Shown: positions 19,311 through 28,358 of the stretch, in pieces
Numbering within the stretch: position 1 is the first letter of the stretch
Layout of the letters: every line of letters starts with the position of its first letter
Notes under the pieces: generated by a model
The model's input: the letters and a program-made list of their open reading frames with translations, nothing else
Databases searched by the model: none
Told to the model about the DNA's origin: nothing
Position numbers and translations under genes: made by a program
NCBI GenBank assembly: GCA_964501335.1
Contig: CAZCTC010000010.1
Coordinates: forward strand, 96,760-160,759
DNA length: 64,000 bases
Reading direction: 5' to 3'
Origin: CAZCTC01 sp964501335
Lineage (GTDB): Bacteria > Chloroflexota > Anaerolineae > B4-G1 > SLSP01

Positions 19311-20162
19311 TCAACTGTCGGGTTCTTTCTGTTGCCATTGGATGGTGCCATAATTGCGGCGACTGGCTCCTCCCAAGGTCATAAGTCCCCGAAAGAAGTC
19401 AGGAGCGAGCCTGAAAACAAAATAGAACCAGGGTAAGTAACCCGGGAGATCGAGGATGGTGGACCGCTGTTGCAGGGCCTTGATGACGACGTGGGCAACT
19501 TGTGGCGGGGTGAGATAGGGGATAAAGTCGGCAAGTCGAGGCAGGATGGTTGAATCTACATGTTTTCGGAAAAAGTCGGTGCCGGCAACTGTGGCCGGAC
19601 GGATCAGGGTGACGGCAATGTTAGTTTTCCTCAATTCCCACTGTAAAACCTGCGTATAGGCATCGATGGCGGCTTTGGTTGCTGCATAGGCTGCCGAGGT
19701 TCCTCCCCCAAAGATTTGGCTGGCGCAGGATCCCAGATTGATAATGTGGCCCTGATTGGCCGGTAACATGAATTCAAGAACGGCTTTAGTGGCATAAAGC
19801 ATCCCCTGATAACCAACCTGCATGATTCGTTCGGCGGTTTCTATCGGCATGGCGGTGACTTCTTCCCACTTTACAAACGCAGCGTTGTTGACGAGGATAT
19901 CGATTCTGTGGTTTTTCTGATAGATTCCTTTGATCCAGGCATTGACCGCGGAACGGTTTGTTACATCACATAAGGTCAAATTTATGGTCCCTTTAAGGGC
20001 TGTAGAGGTCAATTGTCGGGTGGCCTGTGCCAGGTTTTCCGGAGAATTGTCGCATAGGTAGACATGGATGTTTTTTTGAGCCAGCGCCAGGGAAATTGCC
20101 CAGCCGATGCCTTGAGCTCCTCCAGTGACTAACCCGATTTTTTTGTTTAAACAGGTATCCAT
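19311..20162 (-). CDS. Short-chain dehydrogenase/reductase (SDR)
   Basis: NAD(P)-dependent oxidoreductase of 283 residues. The Rossmann motif TGGAQGIG lies near residue 14, followed by LVNNAA near 90, a catalytic Ser region (INLGSCASQIFGG), and the catalytic YxxxK as YAATK near 160. The sequence after the nucleotide fold includes FYFVFRLAPDFFRGLM, a hydrophobic C-terminal stretch seen in membrane-associated SDRs. It is transcribed with the ADC-like gene. Substrate unknown; the pair could act on a keto-acid, lipid or isoprenoid intermediate. Confidence 0.9.
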   Translation of the reverse strand: MDTCLNKKIGLVTGGAQGIGWAISLALAQKNIHVYLCDNSPENLAQATRQLTSTALKGTINLTLCDVTNRSAVNAWIKGIYQKNHRIDILVNNAAFVKWEEVTAMPIETAERIMQVGYQGMLYATKAVLEFMLPANQGHIINLGSCASQIFGGGTSAAYAATKAAIDAYTQVLQWELRKTNIAVTLIRPATVAGTDFFRKHVDSTILPRLADFIPYLTPPQVAHVVIKALQQRSTILDLPGYLPWFYFVFRLAPDFFRGLMTLGGASRRNYGTIQWQQKEPDS

Positions 20163-20282
20163 ATCTCTCTTACCTTTTTATAATATTAATGAATATAATA
20201 GCATGAATTAAGTTAAATATTGGTGTGCAGAGATACATTTTAGGTACATAATAGTGAAAATTGTCATTCCCCTAAAGGGCGT

Positions 20283-20288
20283 TATAAT
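20283..20288 (+). promoter_or_regulatory. -10 box immediately before the GT4 gene
   Basis: A perfect TATAAT ends 10 nt before ATG 20299, with TTGTCA at 20262-20267 as a weak -35 (spacer 15). Transcription would start within a few bases of the ATG, giving a leaderless or nearly leaderless mRNA. No Shine-Dalgarno precedes the ATG. Confidence 0.45.
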
Positions 20289-20298
20289 TTGCCCTGCA

Positions 20299-21447
20299 AT
20301 GAAGCTGAACAGTGTGCCTGTGGTGGCCCTTAATGCGCATTTGCTTTCCGGCGACGCCTCTTATCGGAGCGCCGGAATTTCTGCTTATCTGTTTAATTTA
20401 TTCCGCCATCTAAACCCTCAAGAAGATGCTTTGCGGTATGTGCTGTTTATGGGACGCGGAAAACAGCCCGGTATAAATTTGCCGGTTTCATCTTCTTTGT
20501 GGGCGACGGATCGACCGGCGGCCCGGATTCTTTGGGAACAGCTGGCCTTGCCCTGGGCGTTACATCGTGTGGGAGCGAACCTCTTACATGCCCCGGCTTT
20601 TGTCGGTCCATTGTGGAGTTCCTGTCCTCAAGTGATCACCGTTCATGATCTGAGCTTTTTGCGCCATCCAGAGTTTTTTCGGGGCGGCAACCGTTTCTAT
20701 TTACAAAAGATGACGGGGGTGACCTGTCGCCGGGCGGCCGCTGTCGTGGCTGTTTCTGAGTTTACGGCTCGTGAAGTGGTTGCTCTGTTGGGGATCCCTC
20801 GCGAGCGGATTCATGTGATTTATCATGGGGTCGATCCGGTTTTGAAACCATTGCCTGCCGGGGATGTGGCCCGTTTCCGGTTGGAACGAGAATTGCCGGA
20901 ACGTTTTATTTTGTACTTGGGGACCCTGGAACCTCGTAAAAACCTGCCCACTCTGGTGCAGGCTTTTGCCCGATTGAAAGACCCCGCGTTGCATCTGGTT
21001 TTAGCGGGGGGGCGGGGATGGTTGTATGAAACCATCTTCGCCGAGGTAGAACGGCTTGGTTTGACCGGCCGCGTACATTTTCCGGGCTATATCTCACCCC
21101 AGGATCAGGTCTATTGGTATAATGCCGCGACTGCTTTTGCTTATATCTCTCATTACGAGGGATTTGGATTGCCTGTGCTGGAGGCTTTGGCCTGCGGCAC
21201 TCCCACTCTGGCGGCCGAAACGACAGCTTTACCTGAAGCTGCGGGTGATGCGGCTGTGTTGGTGCCGCCTACCGACGTAACTGCCGTGGCGGAAGGTTTA
21301 CATCGAGTGTTGACCGATGCGGGTTTGCGGGATTCTCTGCGCTGTCGCGGTCCGGCGCATGCAGCTCGTTTTTCCTGGTCCGAAACGGCACGTCAGACTG
21401 TAGCCCTTTACCACCAAATCCTGGGAGATCAAGGAAAAGCCATATGA
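20299..21447 (+). CDS. GT4-family glycosyltransferase
   Basis: Cytosolic retaining glycosyltransferase of about 382 residues with the GT-B fold. It has an N-terminal Gly-rich loop region (YRSAGISAYLFNLF), HDLSFLRHPEFF, the interdomain strand FILYLGTLEPRKNLPTLV, and the nucleotide-sugar motif HYEGFGLPVLEALACGTP, with the EGFGLPxLE acid residues typical of GT4. ATG 20299 is preferred over the GTG at 20254 because a TATAAT box lies between them. It overlaps the next gene by ATGA, so the two act together, presumably building an exopolysaccharide. Confidence 0.9.
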   Translation: MKLNSVPVVALNAHLLSGDASYRSAGISAYLFNLFRHLNPQEDALRYVLFMGRGKQPGINLPVSSSLWATDRPAARILWEQLALPWALHRVGANLLHAPAFVGPLWSSCPQVITVHDLSFLRHPEFFRGGNRFYLQKMTGVTCRRAAAVVAVSEFTAREVVALLGIPRERIHVIYHGVDPVLKPLPAGDVARFRLERELPERFILYLGTLEPRKNLPTLVQAFARLKDPALHLVLAGGRGWLYETIFAEVERLGLTGRVHFPGYISPQDQVYWYNAATAFAYISHYEGFGLPVLEALACGTPTLAAETTALPEAAGDAAVLVPPTDVTAVAEGLHRVLTDAGLRDSLRCRGPAHAARFSWSETARQTVALYHQILGDQGKAI

Positions 21448-22862
21448 ACAGAAAATCCGATCACGTCCATTGGAGTATCATGTTGTTCGATGTGGCGGTG
21501 ATCAACCTGGCCTTATTTCTGGCGTATGTGTTACGTTATCGGTTGCAATGGCTGAAGGAAGTAGCCTTCGATGCTCCTTTGCAATCCTATCTTCTTTTTT
21601 GGGCGGTTTTTTCGGTTTCGGTCCCGATGATGTTGCTGGCGGACGGTGCTTATAATCATTGGCGCGGTCGTGACTGGCTGGATCATACTTATCGGGTGGT
21701 GAATGCTGTGGCCAAGGCTGCGGTAATGGTCATGGCTTTGACCTTTTTCTTGCAACCGTTGGTTTATTCCCGGTTATTGATTTTGGAAGCCGGGATTATG
21801 ATGGTGATTTTTCTATCCCTGGCCCGGGCGACCGCCATCGCGGTGCAGAGTTATCTGCGGCGGCGCGGGGTGGGAGTAATGCGGGTGGTTATTGTCGGGG
21901 CCGGTGAAGTGGGCCGGCGGGTGATGCGCAATATTGTGGCCCGTCCTGATCTGGGTTATCAGATCGTCGGTTATGTGGACGATAACCCGGTCAAAGGGGA
22001 AGGGGAGATCGGTCGCTTCAAAGGCTTGGGGGCAGTGGATAACCTGGCCGGCGTGATCGATTCTGAAACGGTGGATGAAGTGATTATCACTTTGCCCTGG
22101 ACCTATCATCGCCGTATTTTGACGGTGTTACGAGAATGCCGCCGGCATGAAATCGAAGCCCGTATTGTTCCGGACTTCTTTCAGATGAGTTTGAGCCAGG
22201 TGGCGGTCAGCGATCTGGGCGGCGTTCCTTTGATCGGTGTGCAGGAAATTGCGTTCAGTCAATCGGCTTTGTTGTTCAAACGGGCCATGGATGTTTGTGG
22301 TTCGGTCATTTTGTTGATCGTGGGAGCGCCGATTTTTGCGGTGATTGCCCTGGCGATTAAACTGGATTCCTCGGGACCCGTTTTCTTCCGTCAGGAACGA
22401 GTTGGAGAGAAGGGACGTCGTTTTATGATCTACAAATTCCGTTCGATGCGCCAGGGCGCTGAGAACGAATTGGCGCAGCTGAAGAAGCTGAATGAGGCCG
22501 ATGGACCGTTATTCAAAATTCGTCGGGATCCGCGGTTGACCAGGGTGGGGAATTTCTTGCGGCGGACCAGCCTGGATGAATTGCCGCAACTGATCAATGT
22601 GTTGCAGGGGGATATGAGTCTGGTGGGCCCTCGACCGCCGATCCCGGCCGAGGTGGAGAAATACCAGGCCTGGCATCGTAAGCGTCTGGAGGTCCCCCCC
22701 GGCATGACCGGTTTGTGGCAGGTAAGCGGACGTAGTGATCTGACTTTTGATGAAATGGTTTTGTTGGATCTCTATTATGTGGAACATTGGAGTCCCTGGC
22801 TGGATATAACTATTATGTTGCGCACGATTCCTCAGGTTCTTCTGGGTGATGGGGCATATTGA
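21444..22862 (+). CDS. Polyprenyl glycosylphosphotransferase (WbaP/ExoY-like)
   Basis: Initiating enzyme of exopolysaccharide synthesis (472 residues) that moves a sugar-phosphate onto undecaprenyl phosphate. It has an N-terminal four-helix membrane domain, a CoA-binding-like Rossmann domain (VVIVGAGEVGRRVMRN near 150), a further membrane helix (VCGSVILLIVGAPIFAVIAL), and the catalytic domain with FRQERVGEKGRRF, RRTSLDELPQLINVL and SLVGPRPP, then GMTGLWQVSGRS near the C-terminus. Translation is coupled to the GT4 gene by an ATGA overlap. It is the full-length, three-part architecture. Confidence 0.94.
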   Translation: MNRKSDHVHWSIMLFDVAVINLALFLAYVLRYRLQWLKEVAFDAPLQSYLLFWAVFSVSVPMMLLADGAYNHWRGRDWLDHTYRVVNAVAKAAVMVMALTFFLQPLVYSRLLILEAGIMMVIFLSLARATAIAVQSYLRRRGVGVMRVVIVGAGEVGRRVMRNIVARPDLGYQIVGYVDDNPVKGEGEIGRFKGLGAVDNLAGVIDSETVDEVIITLPWTYHRRILTVLRECRRHEIEARIVPDFFQMSLSQVAVSDLGGVPLIGVQEIAFSQSALLFKRAMDVCGSVILLIVGAPIFAVIALAIKLDSSGPVFFRQERVGEKGRRFMIYKFRSMRQGAENELAQLKKLNEADGPLFKIRRDPRLTRVGNFLRRTSLDELPQLINVLQGDMSLVGPRPPIPAEVEKYQAWHRKRLEVPPGMTGLWQVSGRSDLTFDEMVLLDLYYVEHWSPWLDITIMLRTIPQVLLGDGAY

Positions 22863-22875
22863 GGAGAATGAGTTG

Positions 22876-24063
22876 ATGAATCAATGGCATTTAACGCCGC
22901 AAGAACGTGAATCTTTGTTGGAATTTTTGAAGGCGCTGGTCCGTACTCCCAGCCTGCCGGGACAGGAAGGGGCTGTGGCGGGGTTGGTGATGGAGGAGAT
23001 GCGCCGCCTGGGTTTTCCTGAAGTCTGGACGGATTCGGCCGGCAATGTGGTCGGACGGGTTGGCAGCTCGAGCGGGCCGGGTCTGCTGTTGAACAGCCAT
23101 ATGGACACGGTCGATGTGTCCGATCCCGGGGTCTGGATGAATGATCCCTGGGGTGCGGTGGTCCGCGAAGGTCGTCTGTACGGCCGGGGTTCGGCCGATA
23201 TGAAGGCCGGGCTGGCGGCGACGATCTATGGGGCCGCGATGTTGTTGCGCCGGAATGCCAATTTGCATGGACATGTGCGGGTGGCTGTGGTGGGGCTGGA
23301 AGAACCGGCGGAAGGTGTGGGCTCGCGGGCGCTTTTTGAAGAATGTAAGTTGAAGCCGGATTGGGTGGTGATTGCTGAGCCCTCTAACTTGCAGATCGTG
23401 CGCGCTCAACGGGGGCATCTGGAGATGGGGCTGACGGTGAAAGGCAAGGCCGCTCACTCTTCGGCTCCTCAATTGGGCGAAAATTCGATCTACGCTGCGG
23501 CACGGATTATCTTTGGGTTGGAGATGCTTTCCGATCAACTGGCCGAAGATCCGTTCCTGGGGGCAGGCGTTCTGGCTGTGACACAGATCGATTCTCAAGG
23601 GGTCAGCCGCAATGCGATTCCGGACCGTTGTAATTTGATTGTGGATCGGCGGTTGACGGTGGGAGAGACGGAGGCCCTGGCTCTGGCCGAGGTTCGGCGG
23701 ATTATTGCCCGTGAAGGGGTCAATGCCGAGGTGCAGGTATTGGAAGATGAGGTGCGCACCTATACCGGCAAGACCTATCGGGCGCGCCGTTCTTCACCGC
23801 CCTGGGCTTTGGAGGAACGTCATCCGTTGATTGGTGCATTGACCCACGCGGTTAAAGATATGGGACTGCGGCCGGTGATGACGAAATGGGCCTTTGCCAC
23901 TGAAGGGTCGTACACGGCCGGGGTGGCTCAGGTGCCGACGGCCGGCTTTGGCCCGGGCGATCCGGCCCTGGCCCATACTGTGGATGAATATGTGGATTTG
24001 GAACAGGTCTACGCGGCAACTTCAGTTTACGCTGCGTTGGCGTATCGGTTGTTGGGTAAGTAA
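22876..24063 (+). CDS. M20-family metallopeptidase / deacylase
   Basis: Di-zinc hydrolase of about 395 residues related to ArgE, DapE and carboxypeptidase G2. Metal and catalytic motifs: NSHMDTVDV (about 74-80), GRGSADMKAG (about 104), LEEPAEG (catalytic Glu), AEPSNLQI, and the late His in LAHTVDEYV. A dimerisation domain lies in the middle (GKAAHSSAPQLGENSIYAA). ATG 22876 follows a GAGGAG site; an earlier in-frame ATG at 22846 would overlap the transferase gene. psuG follows 11 nt later, so both are probably in one operon with the sugar genes. Substrate not determined. Confidence 0.88.
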   Translation: MNQWHLTPQERESLLEFLKALVRTPSLPGQEGAVAGLVMEEMRRLGFPEVWTDSAGNVVGRVGSSSGPGLLLNSHMDTVDVSDPGVWMNDPWGAVVREGRLYGRGSADMKAGLAATIYGAAMLLRRNANLHGHVRVAVVGLEEPAEGVGSRALFEECKLKPDWVVIAEPSNLQIVRAQRGHLEMGLTVKGKAAHSSAPQLGENSIYAAARIIFGLEMLSDQLAEDPFLGAGVLAVTQIDSQGVSRNAIPDRCNLIVDRRLTVGETEALALAEVRRIIAREGVNAEVQVLEDEVRTYTGKTYRARRSSPPWALEERHPLIGALTHAVKDMGLRPVMTKWAFATEGSYTAGVAQVPTAGFGPGDPALAHTVDEYVDLEQVYAATSVYAALAYRLLGK

Positions 24064-24074
24064 CAGGAGGCTAA

Positions 24075-24971
24075 ATGGAACTGGTACAGATTTCAAAGGA
24101 CATTCAGACGGCGTTAAGTCGGGGGAAGGCGGTGGTGGCGTTGGAATCCGCTTTGATCACACATGGTTTTGCCTATCCCGACAATATCGATATTACGAAG
24201 CGGATGGCCGCCGCTATTGAGGCGGAAGGGGCCGTTCCGGCGGTGATTGGGATCTGGAAAGGCCAGGCGGTCGTCGGGTTGGAAGATGCTCAGATTGCTG
24301 CGCTGGGTGCCGATCGGACGGCGGTCAAGGTGAGTGTGCGCGATCTGCCGTTGATGGGGGTGCGTGGACTCAATGGCGGCACGACGGTGGCCGCCACGAT
24401 GTTGATTGCCCATAAGGCCGGCTTGCGCGTTTTTGCTACCGGCGGTATCGGGGGCGTGCATCGGGGGCATCCGGAAGATATCTCGGCTGATTTGCCCATG
24501 CTGGCGACGACGCCGTTGATGGTGGTTTGTGCCGGCGCCAAGTCGATTCTGGATCTGCCGCGGACGCTGGAATACCTGGAAACCTGGGGCGTGCCGGTGG
24601 TTGGTTGGGAAACGGATCAATTTCCGGCTTTCTATAGCCGCAGCTCGGGGCTGCCGGTGGATTATCGCCTGGATCAGGCTTCCCAGGTGGCTGAGGTCTA
24701 TCAGTTGCAGCGCCAGTGGGGATTGCGGCAGGGCATGTTGGTGGCGGCTCCGGTGCCGGTTTTGGACGAATTGCCGGCTTCTGAAGTGGAGCCCTTGATT
24801 GCTCAGGCTGTGGCGGAGGCCGATGCTCAAGGGGTGAGTGGCAAGGCGATGACCCCCTTCTTGCTCTCCCGGTTGGTGACGTTGAGCGAATCGCGCACCC
24901 GCAGAGCCAATGAAAGTTTGTTGATCAATAATGCGCGAATTGCTGCCCGAATTGCCCGGGCGTCAGTGTAA
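24075..24971 (+). CDS. psuG: Pseudouridine-5'-phosphate glycosidase
   Basis: Cytosolic enzyme of 298 residues that reversibly splits pseudouridine 5'-phosphate into uracil and ribose 5-phosphate. Family motifs: ALESALITHGFAYP at the start, GLNGGTTVAATM, FATGGIGGVHRG, DISADLPML, and CAGAKSILDLPRTLEYLE, whose Lys matches the Schiff-base lysine of the E. coli enzyme. The later VPVVGW and a C-terminal NESLLINNARIAARIA are also typical. No pseudouridine kinase (psuK) gene is in the window. RBS ACAGGAGG is 6-7 nt before the ATG. Confidence 0.95.
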   Translation: MELVQISKDIQTALSRGKAVVALESALITHGFAYPDNIDITKRMAAAIEAEGAVPAVIGIWKGQAVVGLEDAQIAALGADRTAVKVSVRDLPLMGVRGLNGGTTVAATMLIAHKAGLRVFATGGIGGVHRGHPEDISADLPMLATTPLMVVCAGAKSILDLPRTLEYLETWGVPVVGWETDQFPAFYSRSSGLPVDYRLDQASQVAEVYQLQRQWGLRQGMLVAAPVPVLDELPASEVEPLIAQAVAEADAQGVSGKAMTPFLLSRLVTLSESRTRRANESLLINNARIAARIARASV

Positions 24972-25042
24972 GCGTTGAATTGTGTTGTGCCTGCCGGGGA
25001 GGCAGGTAGAACATAGTTTCTCAGGATGGGTAGAGGATAAGT

Positions 25043-27436
25043 ATGAAACGCAATCCGGAGAAAATGCGCGCCGACCGGTGGGGCCGGCGCGCTCTTTTCA
25101 TCTTGCTTTGCTGGATTTTTCTGGCTCAGCTGGCCTGGGGGGCGCGCCAGCTCTCGTTGACGATCGATGAGCCTTCCCATCTGATGAATGGCTATGCTGT
25201 TTGGACGACCGGGTCGTATTGGACGGTACCTCCGCACACGCATCCTCCTCTGGCTAATTTGCTTTCCGCAGCGCCGCTGTTGTTGGAACCTGACCGTCCC
25301 GACCCTCGTCAAATTGCCGGTTGGCAGCGAGATTTTGTTCGCTTTATGTTCAATGTGATGCCGCAGTGGCCGAATCTGGAGCGGTTGGAGCTGGTGGGGC
25401 GTTATCCGATTATGTTGCTGGCTCTGATTTTAATGGCGCTGGTCTATCGCTGGACTAAGGAGCGGGCCGGTGGTTGGGGGGCTTTGCTGGCGATGGGGGT
25501 CATGATCTGGGATCCGACGTTGGTGGCTCATTCTCAGTTGATGACCAACGATTTGGTGATGACGTTGTTGGGGTTTGCTTTTTTCTATCGGATCGAGCGA
25601 CTTTCCCGCCGGCGGACTCTGGGAAATTGGGTTTGGGCCGGGGTGTTGCTCGGTGCCGCATTGGCTACCAAGACTTCGGCGATGTTGTTGGTGCCGGTTG
25701 GATTGGGGTTGTTGTCTCTGACGGTCTGGCTGGCCCATCCCCGGCCTTCCCGGGCCTGGTGGCCCTGGATCGGGGGGATGCTCTTTTTGCTGGCGGTGGC
25801 CGGCGTGACTTTGTGGGCGGTCTACGGTTTTGAGTGGTCCGGCGGCCCGCTGCCGAGCCATATGAAGATGTTGCAGATCTTTTCCTCGGATCGTACCTGG
25901 GGGGCTTTTGCCGGGGGTCAGCGGCAGCGCGGCGGCTGGTGGTGGTATTTTCCGTTGGTCATAGCGATCAAGACGCCTTTGCCGGTTCTGATTGCCTTTC
26001 TGATTTTGTTGGGAATCGTTTTGCGTCAGGGTGGGGCCCGGTTGTGGGCGGACCGCTGGCTGTGGGTTTTCCCGCTTTTCTATCTGGCGACTGCCATGTG
26101 GAGCGGTGTAAATGTGGGCTATCGTCATTTGTTGCCGATCTTTCCTTTTGTCTATGTGGGCTTGGGGGAACTGGTGCCGGCGCTGGCCGCAGTCCGTTCC
26201 AAAAAGTTGCTCCTGGGATTGCGGAGCGCGGGAGTTTTGTTGGGGTTTTGGTTGATCCTGGGGACGTTGCGGATCTATCCTTTCTCCGTAGCTTACTTTA
26301 ATGAAACGATCGGCGGCGCGCGGCAGGGGTATCGTTACCTCGTGGATTCCAATCTGGACTGGGGGCAGTATTTCAAGGCGCTTCGTATCTGGATGCAGAC
26401 GGCGGGCGTACAACAGGTGGAGCTGAGCTATTTCAGCTGGGTCGATCCGGCTCGCTACGGCATTCGGTATCATAAGCTGCCTCCGGCCCGGCGGGGCGGG
26501 GATGTTTTGCTGCGACAGTACGATCCGGCCCCTGGGGTTTATGCGATTGGGGCCACGCCTTTGCAGGGATTGTTATTGCGCGATCCTGATCTCTATGAAT
26601 GGTTTCGGCATTGTGAGCCGGTGGCGGAGCCGGGGTATGGATTGTTGATTTACGACGTCCGCCCGCATAATCCGCCGGCAACCTGGCTGGCCCAGTGTCA
26701 CGTCCCGGTCATACCCTTGACTTCTGAAAAGGTAAAGGTAGGATTGGGCAGGGCTGATTTGCGTCAGATCCGGTTCGATTGTACTCAGGGCTGGATTTAT
26801 CCTCGCGGTGGATTGGATACGGGTTGGTATGGGATTTACCGTTCGACATGGCAGAACGGGGGCGCCTGGATGCGCCGACAGCTTACCCCGGCCCGGTTGA
26901 GCTATGAACAGGTGGAAACCGGCGAGGCCCCGCCCTTTGTGTTGTGGGAACAGGAGGGGGGGCAGGTTATTACCTCAACTTACTCTTTGGAAGGGGTGGC
27001 GGCCTTCGATGCCGGTGAGCCGGGAGCCCTGCTGGCGCAAACCCCGGCCGTGCAGGCGCCCCTGGCGACCGACGGCCCATTGACGTTGTTGGGGTATTCT
27101 CTGGTGCCCAAGGGCGAAACCGGCCCGGAGTTGTGGACTTACTGGCGTGTGGAATCGGTTCCCGATCGAGCGCTTTCTTTGATGGCCCATCTGGTCGGGG
27201 CCAATAATCAGCCGATTGCGGTGGGGGATGGGCTGGCCGTGCCGCGGGATCAATGGCAGGCCGGGGATGTGCTTGTGCAGCGCCATCGTTTTGAGATTCC
27301 GGCTGGAACTGCGCGTGGAGTTTACTGGTTCCAAATCGGGGCTTATTGGTCGGATCCGCTGGCGCGTTGGTCTTTTGTAAAAGAGGGGCGACCGATCGGC
27401 AATCGCCTGATTGTGGGACTGTGGGAACTGAAATAA
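25043..27436 (+). CDS. GT39/ArnT-like membrane glycosyltransferase
   Basis: Integral membrane transferase of 797 residues that would use a polyprenyl-phosphate sugar donor on the outer face. After the first helix the loop carries LTIDEPSHLMNG, with the acidic pair typical of PMT/ArnT enzymes. Roughly ten more helices run to about residue 420. DSNLDWGQYFKAL marks the start of the soluble region, which continues for about 350 residues with a beta-rich C-terminal domain (LLGYSLVPKGETGPELWTYW). The GT2 gene 94 nt downstream could supply the lipid-linked donor. A short hairpin (CCTGCC/GGCAGG, about 24990) lies in the leader. Confidence 0.88.
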   Translation: MKRNPEKMRADRWGRRALFILLCWIFLAQLAWGARQLSLTIDEPSHLMNGYAVWTTGSYWTVPPHTHPPLANLLSAAPLLLEPDRPDPRQIAGWQRDFVRFMFNVMPQWPNLERLELVGRYPIMLLALILMALVYRWTKERAGGWGALLAMGVMIWDPTLVAHSQLMTNDLVMTLLGFAFFYRIERLSRRRTLGNWVWAGVLLGAALATKTSAMLLVPVGLGLLSLTVWLAHPRPSRAWWPWIGGMLFLLAVAGVTLWAVYGFEWSGGPLPSHMKMLQIFSSDRTWGAFAGGQRQRGGWWWYFPLVIAIKTPLPVLIAFLILLGIVLRQGGARLWADRWLWVFPLFYLATAMWSGVNVGYRHLLPIFPFVYVGLGELVPALAAVRSKKLLLGLRSAGVLLGFWLILGTLRIYPFSVAYFNETIGGARQGYRYLVDSNLDWGQYFKALRIWMQTAGVQQVELSYFSWVDPARYGIRYHKLPPARRGGDVLLRQYDPAPGVYAIGATPLQGLLLRDPDLYEWFRHCEPVAEPGYGLLIYDVRPHNPPATWLAQCHVPVIPLTSEKVKVGLGRADLRQIRFDCTQGWIYPRGGLDTGWYGIYRSTWQNGGAWMRRQLTPARLSYEQVETGEAPPFVLWEQEGGQVITSTYSLEGVAAFDAGEPGALLAQTPAVQAPLATDGPLTLLGYSLVPKGETGPELWTYWRVESVPDRALSLMAHLVGANNQPIAVGDGLAVPRDQWQAGDVLVQRHRFEIPAGTARGVYWFQIGAYWSDPLARWSFVKEGRPIGNRLIVGLWELK

Positions 27437-27530
27437 ATTTTCGTGAAGCGTACGTTTTCGTGGGTGTGAGGCCGCGAAAAAATGAATTCCAAAAATCCTC
27501 TTCAGTCTATCAAAGGGGGCATGATAAAGG

Positions 27531-28352
27531 ATGGCAGTGGTTTCATCTCGGGACGCCGATAAAGTACCGGCGACCGGCAAATTGAAGAAGATTTCCAGCA
27601 TCAGTGCGTTTTTTCCGGCCTTCAACGACGGCGGAACGATTCCAAGTATGGTGCTGGGAGTGCTGCTGGCATTGCGGCAGGTGACCGATGATTATGAAGT
27701 GATTGTGGTGAATGACGGCAGTCAGGACTATACGGCCCAGGTTTTGGAAGAGCTGGCCAGCCGTTATCCTGAGTTGCGCGTGATCCATCATCCTCGCAAT
27801 ATGGGGTATGGGGCGGCGTTGCGTAGCGGATTTGCGGCGGCGACGAAGGAGTGGATTTTCTACACCGACGGCGATGCCCAATATGATCCGCAGGAATTGA
27901 CCCATTTGACCGAGGCTTTGCACGAGGGGATCGATGTGGTCAACGGCTTTAAGATTTCCCGCAACGATCCGATCGAACGGAAAATTATCGGTAAGATCTA
28001 TCATTATTTTGTAAAGTACACTTTTGGTTTTAAGTTGAAGGATGTGGACTGCGATTTCCGGTTGATCCGGCGTTCCATTTTCGATGAGATTAAGCTGGTC
28101 AGCGATAGCGGAACGATTTGCCTGGAGATGGTTAAGAAATTCCAGGATGCGGGCTATGTTTTTGCGGAAGTGCCGGTCCATCACTACCATCGTCAATATG
28201 GGATCTCACAGTTTTTCAACTGGCGCCGGTTGATCCGGACGGCGCGGCAGTTAACCGTGTTGTGGTGGAAGATGGTGATCAAGAAAGAGCATCGGGCCGA
28301 ATTGGCGATGCGGCGGGCTGCCGCGACGCCGGCTGTCGTTGAACAGAAATAG
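27531..28352 (+). CDS. GT2 glycosyltransferase, DPM1-like
   Basis: Soluble GT-A enzyme of 273 residues, probably making a polyprenyl-phosphate hexose. Motifs: SAFFPAFNDGGTI, VVNDGSQDYTAQVL (near residue 60), YGAALRSGF, and the metal-binding YTDGDAQYDPQEL (DGD near 103). VDCDFRLIRRSIF and VHHYHRQYGISQFF match the dolichyl/polyprenyl-phosphate mannose synthase subgroup. There is no membrane helix. It sits between the GT39 transferase and a GH35-like gene, with only 6 nt to the latter, so donor synthesis and use are probably linked. Confidence 0.9.
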   Translation: MAVVSSRDADKVPATGKLKKISSISAFFPAFNDGGTIPSMVLGVLLALRQVTDDYEVIVVNDGSQDYTAQVLEELASRYPELRVIHHPRNMGYGAALRSGFAAATKEWIFYTDGDAQYDPQELTHLTEALHEGIDVVNGFKISRNDPIERKIIGKIYHYFVKYTFGFKLKDVDCDFRLIRRSIFDEIKLVSDSGTICLEMVKKFQDAGYVFAEVPVHHYHRQYGISQFFNWRRLIRTARQLTVLWWKMVIKKEHRAELAMRRAAATPAVVEQK

Positions 28353-28358
28353 GATACC

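Noticed and set aside
18595..19338. Longer start for the ADC-like gene at 19338
   Set aside because: It overlaps the SDR gene by 28 nt, while ATG 19284 has a well-placed ribosome site.
22846..22876. ATG 22846 as start of the M20 peptidase
   Set aside because: It overlaps the transferase gene and lacks the GAGGAG site that precedes ATG 22876.
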